Shown here in pieces: positions 1 to 5,613 of a stretch of DNA of 11,054 bases. Positions within the stretch are counted from its first letter, which is position 1, and each line of letters opens with the position of its first letter. The position numbers and the translations under genes were made by a program. The notes below the pieces were generated by a model, which made no database searches, was not told the DNA's origin, and worked only from the letters and a program-made list of their open reading frames with translations. The DNA comes from CAZXCQ01 sp964639275 (GTDB taxonomy: Bacteria > Desulfobacterota > DSM-4660 > Desulfatiglandales > Desulfatiglandaceae): contig CAZXCQ010000207.1 of NCBI GenBank assembly GCA_964639275.1, positions 1-11,054 of the forward strand. The letters run 5' to 3'.

Positions 1-4
1 TTAG

Positions 5-121
5 GTATTTACAGGTCCCCTGGACCCCGTTTACCGGATCGAGTCCGGCACAAGCCTCAACGGCGTGACGACTTTTTACGAGTTCATCAAAATCGACACC
101 GGGACAGGGCAATGGGGGTAA
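5..121 (+). pseudogene. possible 3' remnant of an unidentified plus-strand gene
   Basis: An open frame of 38 codons runs between an in-frame TAG at 2-4 and a TAA at 119-121. It has no ATG. Its translation looks protein-like (it contains PLDPVYRIESG and TTFYEFIKID), and about two thirds of its third codon positions are G or C, as in real coding of this genome. After TAA stops at 119 and 134, the same frame continues with another protein-like block (SLKGIDSGGSNSIYQVGDL, about 143-199) before it runs into the antisense of the enolase-superfamily gene. This could be the decayed end of a gene whose body lies left of the window, convergent with the operon. I do not recognise a family, and chance is a real alternative. 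Confidence 0.25.
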
Positions 122-220
122 CGGCTAAAAGGATAATTCGTATCTCTGAAAGGCATCGATAGCGGTGGCTCGAACAGCATTTACCAAGTTGGAGACCTGG
201 CGTGTCGGGAAACAGATGCA
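122..220. other. short convergent intergenic stretch, no clear terminator
   Basis: This stretch lies just downstream of the last operon gene (minus strand) and after the possible plus-strand remnant. I looked for a GC-rich hairpin followed by a T-run that would end the minus-strand operon and found none. Two small perfect inverted repeats lie further left (GGTCC/GGACC at 14-26 and CCGGA/TCCGG at 34-48), but neither is followed by a T-tract on the minus strand. Termination may be Rho-dependent or lie outside the window. Confidence 0.4.
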
Positions 221-1339
221 TTATCCGACGCGGTAACGCCCTATGGCATCCTCGTCAAGACCAATCCCAAGGCCTGGCTCTTCAGGTACCGAAATGTAAC
301 CATCTATTGCCTTGATTTCGGGTGTGGTCAGTTTCGTTCTGATGGCGGTTTCCTCGACACAATATTCAAAGATGAAGGCGCTTTTTCTCGAGACCAGCCA
401 GTGGAGGCCCGCTACCATGTTTATGGGCGTCGAATAGAAGTGATTGACCACGCGCAAACCACGAAGTTCGGCGATATCAGCGATTCTTCTGGAGGCCGTA
501 AAACCGTTTCTTGCCAGATCGATCTGCGCGATATCAATATGCCCGCGTTCGATCAGGTCGCGCCAGGCATAGACGCCGGCCTCACCCTCCCCCGCGGCAA
601 TCGGGATGTTTGATACAAGGCTGAGTTCTCTGTAGCCATCCAGGTTGTCCTGCTGCAAAGGTTCTTCCAGCCACACGATGTGGTACGGCTCGAACTGTCT
701 GGCGCGGATCTTGGCCGTCTTGGTATCCCAGCAGCAACCCGCATCAATGAGGACATCGTTTTCCTCGCCAACACCCAACCGCGCACCCTCAACCAGTTCG
801 AGGTCCATCCCTTCATTTTGCCCCATGGGGGCCCAGCCAAATTTAACGGCTGTAAATCCTTGATCGACCCATCTCTTGGCCTTCTCGCGGGTTTCTTTCC
901 CATCACGCCCAAAGAGGTCACTCGCGTAGGCGCGAATCCGCTTGCAAAAGGCGCCTCCCAGCAACTGGTAGACAGGCTGCTGAAAGTACTTCCCGGCGAT
1001 ATCCCAGAGCGCGAGGTCAATACCACCGATGGTGTGGGCCACCACCGCCCGCCGTCCGTAGTAGAAGCTTGATTGATACAGCTTCTCATTGATGACCTCG
1101 ATGTCGAGCGGATTCATCCCGATAAGGAGCCGGCCCAGCCCGGAAGCGACGCTGTGGCTCATGGGGGCCTCGATGACGGCCTTGGCGACGCGGGCCGATG
1201 AGTCCACTTCACCGATTCCCACGATTCCTGCGTCGGTATGTATCTTGAGGATCAACGCGTCCTGCGCAGCAGAGGCCTTCTCCTCTATCTCCGACTCGGG
1301 TAGCCGCACCTCGATTGCTTGCACTTGAGTGATCTCCAT
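221..1339 (-). CDS. mandelate racemase-subgroup enolase-superfamily enzyme (probable sugar-acid/hydroxyacid dehydratase)
   Basis: A 372-residue protein of the MR/MLE family. These enzymes abstract the proton alpha to a carboxylate with Mg2+ help, usually to dehydrate or racemise a hydroxyacid or sugar acid. The N-terminal capping domain spans about residues 1-125 (signature IGGIDLALWDIAGK at 104-117) and the TIM-barrel domain follows. Visible metal ligands are D199 (IDAG), E225 (WLEEPL) and E251 (AAGEGE). D274 (QIDLAR) and H300 (NHFYST) form the Asp-His dyad of the mandelate racemase subgroup, and E325 (FEY) matches MR E317. The KxK motif is reduced to K166-F-G168, so the second lysine base is absent. 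The ATG at 1339 is chosen because AAAGGAGGTG (1344-1353) precedes it at good spacing; a longer frame to 1441 would only overlap the upstream dehydratase gene. The length is normal and the C-terminus (GLGIG...RYRVG) is intact. It is last in the operon, 52 bases after the ILV/EDD gene. The substrate is unknown. Confidence 0.88.
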   Translation of the reverse strand: MEITQVQAIEVRLPESEIEEKASAAQDALILKIHTDAGIVGIGEVDSSARVAKAVIEAPMSHSVASGLGRLLIGMNPLDIEVINEKLYQSSFYYGRRAVVAHTIGGIDLALWDIAGKYFQQPVYQLLGGAFCKRIRAYASDLFGRDGKETREKAKRWVDQGFTAVKFGWAPMGQNEGMDLELVEGARLGVGEENDVLIDAGCCWDTKTAKIRARQFEPYHIVWLEEPLQQDNLDGYRELSLVSNIPIAAGEGEAGVYAWRDLIERGHIDIAQIDLARNGFTASRRIADIAELRGLRVVNHFYSTPINMVAGLHWLVSRKSAFIFEYCVEETAIRTKLTTPEIKAIDGYISVPEEPGLGIGLDEDAIGRYRVG

Positions 1340-1343
1340 TTCG

Positions 1344-1353
1344 CACCTCCTTT
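1344..1353 (-). promoter_or_regulatory. strong Shine-Dalgarno deciding the start at 1339
   Basis: The minus strand reads AAAGGAGGTG with six bases between AGGAGG and the ATG at 1337-1339. It supports the shorter start for the enolase-superfamily gene over the 34-codon N-terminal extension. Confidence 0.85.
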
Positions 1354-1391
1354 CTTGGTCTCCCGGCGTATCCGTGATCTTTGGGGTGAGA

Positions 1392-3053
1392 TCAGGGTCT
1401 CCACACCGCCCCTCTGTCGGCCTGACCCACTCGTTCAGCATAACGGCGCAAATAACCCGCCGGCAGGTCTCGCTCGATCGGGGTGACCGTCTCTAGCCTT
1501 TCCGCGATCTCGGACTCCTCAAGATGCAGGGTGAGTGTGCGTGATTCCAGATCCAGTTCGATGATATCGTCATCGCGGACTGCGGCTATCGGCCCCCTGA
1601 CCGCTGCTTCGGGTGAAATGTGACCGACTGCCGCGCCCCGTGAAGCGCCCGAAAACCGGCCATCGGTTATCAGCATGACCTTCTCGCTCAGGCCCATGCC
1701 CGCCAGGGCCGAGGTCAAGACAAGCATCTCCCGCATGCCCGGTCCACCCTTTGGACCTTCGTTTCGAACAACGATGACCTGGCCTTCCACCACCTTGCCG
1801 GCAAAGACAAAATCCGCAGCGGCCTTCTCGGATTCAAAGACCCTGGCGGGCCCCTTGTGGCCCCTCCAACCGGGGGAGAGGGCCGAAGTCTTGATGACCG
1901 CCCCTCTGGGAGCCAGGTTGCCAAAGAGGATTCTCAGCCCCCCCTCGGGGGCATAGGGCCTCTCAAATGGGCGGATTACCCCGGGGTCGCGTACCCGGGC
2001 ATCCCCAATGGCCTCCATGAGGGTGGTGCCGGTCACGCTGAGACAATCCAGATCCACAAGCCCGTTTTGTGCCAGGAGGGCCATAATGGCCGGAATGCCG
2101 CCGGCCTCCTGGAGATCGACAATATGGTGGTCTCCTGAGGGGCTTATGCGACAGAGGTTGGGAGTCGCACGACTGATCCGATCAAAGTCATCCAGATAGA
2201 TCTCCACACGGGCCTCCTGGGCCACGGCCAGGAGATGGAGAAGCGTGTTGGTGGAACCACCAATGGCCATGTCAACAGTAATCGCATTCAAAAAGGCCTG
2301 TTGGGTCATGATTGCCGACGGCCGGATCTCCTGCGCCACCAGAGAAACGATCGCCCTCCCGGCCCGCCGGGCCAGGACCCTTCTCGCGGCAAAGGGGGCC
2401 GGGATAGTGCCGTTATACGGCAGACCCATACCCAGGGCCTCGATCATACAGTTCATGGAATTGGCCGTATATAGCCCCGCACACGCCCCGGCGGTCGGGC
2501 TGGCGGCCATCTCCACCTCCTCGGCCTCCTCTGCGGAGATCTCGCCTTTGGCAAGCCTGCCGGATGCCTCAAACGCGGTGACACCGTCAATACACTGCCC
2601 GCCCAATCGGCCCGGCAGCATGGCCCCACCGCTGACCACGACCGCGGGCAGGTCGAGCCTGGCTGCCGCCATAAGGGTGGCCGGGTCGATCTTGTCGCAG
2701 TTGGTGACCATGACCAGGCCGTCAAAACAGTGGGCCCGGGTCATGAGTTCTATGCTGTCGGCGATCAACTCGCGGCTGGGTAAGGAGTATCTCATCCCCT
2801 CGTGGCCCATGACCAGCCCATCGCAGACACCGATCATGGGGAATTCGATGGGTGTTGCGCCGGCCTGGTACACACCCGCCTTGACCTCCTGGGTCAGATC
2901 ACGGAGGTGGATGTGACCGGGGATAATCTCGTTAAAGCCGTTGACGATCCCGATCAGCGGCCGCTCAAGGTCCTCTCCGTTTAGGCCCAGGCAGCGAAGC
3001 AAGGAACGATGCGCCACACGCTGGGGCCCCCTTTTGATCTCGTCACTTCTCAT
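1392..3053 (-). CDS. ILV/EDD-family dehydratase (dihydroxyacid dehydratase-like), probably catabolic paralogue
   Basis: A 553-residue cytoplasmic Fe-S dehydratase that would convert a 2,3-dihydroxyacid or sugar acid into a 2-keto(-3-deoxy) acid. Family signatures run the whole length: GHIHL (46-50), VCDGLVMGHEGM with the metal-ligand-type D78, NCDKI with cluster C119 and K121, TAGACAGLYTANSMN with cluster C191, GGSTNT, NEGPKGGPGMREML, and GRFSGASRG with the likely catalytic serine. The first cluster cysteine of many [2Fe-2S] members is Gly46 here, as in E. coli IlvD (PGHVHL). The length matches the short IlvD group. The invariant-looking IlvD stretch NCDKITPGMLM reads NCDKIDPATLM, and NSxxE reads NGFNE, so it is somewhat diverged. 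AGGGAGA (3059-3065) precedes the ATG, and only two bases separate it from the transporter stop, implying translational coupling. Valine/isoleucine synthesis is the alternative, but no other ilv gene is present. Family assignment is firm; substrate is not. Confidence 0.88.
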   Translation of the reverse strand: MRSDEIKRGPQRVAHRSLLRCLGLNGEDLERPLIGIVNGFNEIIPGHIHLRDLTQEVKAGVYQAGATPIEFPMIGVCDGLVMGHEGMRYSLPSRELIADSIELMTRAHCFDGLVMVTNCDKIDPATLMAAARLDLPAVVVSGGAMLPGRLGGQCIDGVTAFEASGRLAKGEISAEEAEEVEMAASPTAGACAGLYTANSMNCMIEALGMGLPYNGTIPAPFAARRVLARRAGRAIVSLVAQEIRPSAIMTQQAFLNAITVDMAIGGSTNTLLHLLAVAQEARVEIYLDDFDRISRATPNLCRISPSGDHHIVDLQEAGGIPAIMALLAQNGLVDLDCLSVTGTTLMEAIGDARVRDPGVIRPFERPYAPEGGLRILFGNLAPRGAVIKTSALSPGWRGHKGPARVFESEKAAADFVFAGKVVEGQVIVVRNEGPKGGPGMREMLVLTSALAGMGLSEKVMLITDGRFSGASRGAAVGHISPEAAVRGPIAAVRDDDIIELDLESRTLTLHLEESEIAERLETVTPIERDLPAGYLRRYAERVGQADRGAVWRP

Positions 3054-3055
3054 GT

Positions 3056-4045
3056 CTATCTCCCTTCTCTCTCAGCACCTTGAGCCAGGCGACCTACCAG
3101 GTATCCGTCCATGATGAGGTGGACAAGATGGTGAACCACACAGAACGCAAGGGCGAGACCGTACTGGGGAAACAGGGTAACCTGGAGCAAAACCGAGAGG
3201 GGGAGTGTTTTCTGCCCTCCCATAAAGATGATACTCTCGCGCCGTCCCCGTCCCCTGTTAAAGAGCCTGGATATGGCAAAGGCAGCAGCCAGGAGGATTC
3301 CGTGGAACACAAAGGCAATCGCAACAATGGTGAATATCCGAAGCCCGCCTTCCAGCACCGTCCCCCTGGCCCCCGAAAGTGCCATCCAGACGATCATCAA
3401 GATCATAAACTGGTTGATGATGGAAACGTGTTTCTGTTTCCCGGCCCATCTCCCCTTTTTGATCGATCCCAGCACCAGCCCCAGAAAAAGGGGAACCAGG
3501 ACGAGTATGCCGATCTCTATCATCATTTTGAGGCTATCTAATGAGATAGCATTTCCATCCCCCCCCTCTTTAAGGAGCAGCGTGAGGGAAAAGGGGATGG
3601 TGAACATACTCAGGCCATTTGCAACTATTGTGATCAGGAGGGCATGGGCAATGTTGCCACCCGAGGCACCGGTCATTACCACACCGCTGCTGAGGGTGGT
3701 GGGCATGACGGCAACCAGAAAAAGCCCGATTTTGATCCCGGCCGACATGTCTATACGCCCGAGGCACCAGGCCGCAAGTGGCGCGATAATAAAGATGATA
3801 AAAAGGGCAAGCAGAACCCCCTGGATGTCTGACACCCCTGCCTTTATCTGTTCTTTTTTGAGCGCCAGGCCGGAGAGAAAGAAAATGAGCCAGACCGTGA
3901 CCTTGGCCCCGTGATGGGTCTTAAGCCACATGCCCATGCCTGAAAGGGATCCTGTGACGTCACCCAGGGTCAAGAGAAAGATCCCCAACAGTCCCAGGGG
4001 GAACCACCTTGTTTTGAGAAACGCCACTGTTTGTTCAATTTGCAT
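3056..4045 (-). CDS. bile acid:sodium symporter-like (SBF-like) membrane transporter
   Basis: A 329-residue integral membrane protein with about ten hydrophobic segments (near residues 14-30, 49-63, 77-95, 103-124, 134-157, 176-194, 210-225, 236-259, 271-291 and 295-318). It resembles the SBF-like/YfeH-type branch of the BASS superfamily: the conserved VMPTTLSSGVVMTGASGGN (113-131) and GGQKTLPLSVLL (276-287) match the crossover-helix motifs of that fold. BASS proteins usually move organic anions with Na+. Here the likely cargo is an acid or amide used by the downstream dehydratases, which is inference from position. The start at 4045 has only a weak ribosome site (GGAT) and lies 14 bases after the S58 gene stop, so coupling with that gene is likely. 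There is no cleavable signal peptide; the first segment starts at residue 14 and the C-terminal tail is charged. Confidence 0.82.
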   Translation of the reverse strand: MQIEQTVAFLKTRWFPLGLLGIFLLTLGDVTGSLSGMGMWLKTHHGAKVTVWLIFFLSGLALKKEQIKAGVSDIQGVLLALFIIFIIAPLAAWCLGRIDMSAGIKIGLFLVAVMPTTLSSGVVMTGASGGNIAHALLITIVANGLSMFTIPFSLTLLLKEGGDGNAISLDSLKMMIEIGILVLVPLFLGLVLGSIKKGRWAGKQKHVSIINQFMILMIVWMALSGARGTVLEGGLRIFTIVAIAFVFHGILLAAAFAISRLFNRGRGRRESIIFMGGQKTLPLSVLLQVTLFPQYGLALAFCVVHHLVHLIMDGYLVGRLAQGAEREGR

Positions 4046-4059
4046 TTAGATATCCATTT

Positions 4060-5007
4060 CTATTTGTTCAGGTCCCCACTGCACTTGAGCCCAAGGAGCG
4101 GTTGGGCGAGCTTGACGGCCCTGACCACAGCTTGCTCCACTGCCCTGGCAGAGAGCATTCCAACTACACTGATGTCCGATTCCACTTTACCTGTAGCCAG
4201 TGCGAAAATGGTGTCCCCATCGACCATAGAGTGGGCCGGCCGGATGGTCCTTGCATATCCGTTGTGGGCCATGGAGGCAACTTTGGTGGCCTGCGATTTG
4301 GTCATCTTGGCGTTGGTTACCACGATACCGATGGTGGTGTTTGAAAAAAGGGAGATCTCCCTCCGGACATGCTCCTCGACCATTATCTTTTCGGTGTTCA
4401 AGATCTCATTTCGGTCTTCGGACAGGACCCCGGCCAGGACCTCGCCTGTCTCGGGATCGATCACATCCCCGAGACAGTTAACGGCGACCAGGGCACCGAC
4501 CTTCAGGTCCCCCGTCTGAAGGCAATATGCCCCCAAACCGCCTTTCATGGCCCTTTCCATGCCAAGGATCTTTCCCACGGTGGCCCCGGCGCCAGCCCCC
4601 ACATTTCCCTCCGGGCACCCGTTGTGATAGGCATTTAGACAGGCATGGTAGCCCATCTTTTTGTCAGGTCTCACCGATGGGTCCCCGGCTGCCAGGTCAA
4701 AGAGGACCGCGCCGCAGACAATGGGGATCTTTGCCACCCCCGTGTCAAATCCAACACCGCGCTCCTCAAGATACTGCATCACACCAGAACAGGACTCCAG
4801 CCCAAAGGAGCTCCCGCCCGTCAGCACCACCCCGTGAATCTTTTCTACCAGATTGATCGGGTTCAGGAGATCGGTTTCTCTGGTCCCGGGGGCCCCACCC
4901 CGCACATCAACACCGGCTGTTATCCCAGGTTCTGAAATCAGCACACTGCACCCTGTTCCCGCATTGAGATCTTGTGCGTGACCGATCTTGATCCCTTGAA
5001 TATTCAT
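4060..5007 (-). CDS. peptidase family S58 (DmpA/NylC-type) self-processing amidohydrolase
   Basis: A 315-residue Ntn-fold-like hydrolase of the DmpA/BapA/NylC group. These proenzymes cut themselves to expose an N-terminal Ser or Thr nucleophile, then hydrolyse amide bonds (D-amino-acid peptides, beta-peptides, 6-aminohexanoate oligomers). Family motifs seen are GVVLTGGSSFGLES (59-72), GAGAGATVGK, and the processing region SNTTIGIVVTNA, followed by HNGYARTIRPAHSMVDGDTIFAL. The expected self-cleavage is Asn223/Thr224, giving a Thr nucleophile as in NylC rather than the Ser of DmpA. No signal peptide is seen, so it should be cytoplasmic. The ATG at 5007 is chosen because GAGGGGCGGTGG sits just upstream and the family begins near here; the 33-codon extension to 5106 covers an intergenic hairpin. 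It precedes the transporter by 14 bases. The true substrate is unknown; an N-acyl amide, beta-peptide or lactam-derived compound is possible. Confidence 0.85.
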   Translation of the reverse strand: MNIQGIKIGHAQDLNAGTGCSVLISEPGITAGVDVRGGAPGTRETDLLNPINLVEKIHGVVLTGGSSFGLESCSGVMQYLEERGVGFDTGVAKIPIVCGAVLFDLAAGDPSVRPDKKMGYHACLNAYHNGCPEGNVGAGAGATVGKILGMERAMKGGLGAYCLQTGDLKVGALVAVNCLGDVIDPETGEVLAGVLSEDRNEILNTEKIMVEEHVRREISLFSNTTIGIVVTNAKMTKSQATKVASMAHNGYARTIRPAHSMVDGDTIFALATGKVESDISVVGMLSARAVEQAVVRAVKLAQPLLGLKCSGDLNK

Positions 5008-5152
5008 TCCACCGCCCCTCTTGATTCTTCTTTTCTGGTGACATCTTAGCCCTTTGAAAGTCGGGCAATGGGGATTTCGCACCCCATTGCCCTTTCCAAG
5101 TGCCAATTTTGAAGAAAGCTAAATTGACACTCATATCCCTATACCAGAAGCT
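5008..5152 (-). other. 145-base intergenic gap dividing the operon
   Basis: This is the largest internal gap of the gene run, between the cupin stop and the S58 start. It contains the S58 ribosome site (5009-5020), a perfect 11-bp hairpin (5063-5092) and a weaker AT-rich inverted repeat (CAATTT at 5104-5109 with AAATTG at 5121-5126). No convincing -35/-10 pair for the downstream four genes was found. It may mark an internal processing, attenuation or promoter point that lets the two halves be expressed at different levels. Confidence 0.45.
5063..5092 (-). terminator. perfect 11-bp stem-loop, possible attenuator or RNA-processing hairpin
   Basis: GGGCAATGGGG (5063-5073) and CCCCATTGCCC (5082-5092) are exact reverse complements around an 8-base loop. 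GAAA (5056-5059) and TTTC (5093-5096) can extend the stem across a three-base bulge. On the minus strand no T-run follows (next bases GACTTTC), and on the plus strand only TTT follows, so it is not a classic intrinsic terminator. Its place between two gene blocks suggests attenuation, 3'-end protection of the upstream message or processing. Confidence 0.5.
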
Positions 5153-5590
5153 CTAATACTCCTTCTCCCAGACCTGCGTGACCTTTTTGAGGGGAGTCTG
5201 AAACAGGCCCTTTTCAACGATCCCCGGGGGGGAGACCACAACCAGGAGCATGAGCATTTCATCGCCGGTATTGACGATGTTGTGTTCGACCTCTGGCGGA
5301 ATAAGAATCGCAGTGCCCGGTCCGACCTCCCTTTTCTCATCTCCCACTGTTTCAATGCCGGTGCCTCGCAAGACATAAAGCAACTCTTCGACAGGGTGAG
5401 GATGCTTGTGAAGCGGTATCCCCGTCCCAGGGGGAAAGGTTGTCTCCCACACACTCATTTGCTTGACATCATTTGTACTTTGATCAAACAGGACTCTCAG
5501 GACCTCATTGAGCCCTTTGTGTTCATACAGGGGGCCTTCATCTCCGAACCACGAAGGTCTCTTAATGTATTTGAACGGCTGCTTTTCCAT
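5153..5590 (-). CDS. small single-domain cupin protein
   Basis: A 145-residue cupin. Motif 1 is seen as G55-x5-H61-x-H63-x4-E68 followed by ELLYVLRG, and motif 2 as G-x5-P with H103-x3-N (PPEVEHNIVN). These supply the usual three His and one Glu metal ligands. Small cupins can be metal-dependent isomerases, dioxygenases, decarboxylases or ligand sensors; nothing here decides which, and no DNA-binding domain is fused. In an anaerobic operon an isomerase, lyase or hydratase role is more plausible than oxygen chemistry (inference). The ATG at 5590 is preferred because AAGGAG (5595-5600) lies four bases upstream; an alternative ATG at 5611, two bases after the previous stop, would add seven residues (MEKGRRI). 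It follows the molybdopterin enzyme directly, so it may act on that enzyme's substrate or product. Confidence 0.82.
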   Translation of the reverse strand: MEKQPFKYIKRPSWFGDEGPLYEHKGLNEVLRVLFDQSTNDVKQMSVWETTFPPGTGIPLHKHPHPVEELLYVLRGTGIETVGDEKREVGPGTAILIPPEVEHNIVNTGDEMLMLLVVVSPPGIVEKGLFQTPLKKVTQVWEKEY

Positions 5591-5613
5591 GATTCTCCTT
5601 CCTTTTTCCATCT

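Noticed and set aside
1340..1441. 34-codon N-terminal extension of the enolase-superfamily gene
   Set aside because: It overlaps the end of the ILV/EDD gene, has no family similarity and is bypassed by a strong ribosome site before the ATG at 1339.
2245..2916. 223-codon plus-strand open frame
   Set aside because: It is antisense to the ILV/EDD gene; the minus frame carries all family motifs.
1392..3053. Loss of the first Fe-S cysteine as a defect in the ILV/EDD enzyme
   Set aside because: Gly at this place (PGHIHL) is normal in the E. coli IlvD-type group, so it is not evidence of inactivation.
3228..3914. 228-codon plus-strand open frame
   Set aside because: It is antisense to the membrane transporter gene and has no recognisable features.
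5008..5106. 33-codon N-terminal extension of the S58 gene
   Set aside because: It spans the perfect hairpin and intergenic sequence; family similarity begins at the ATG at 5007.
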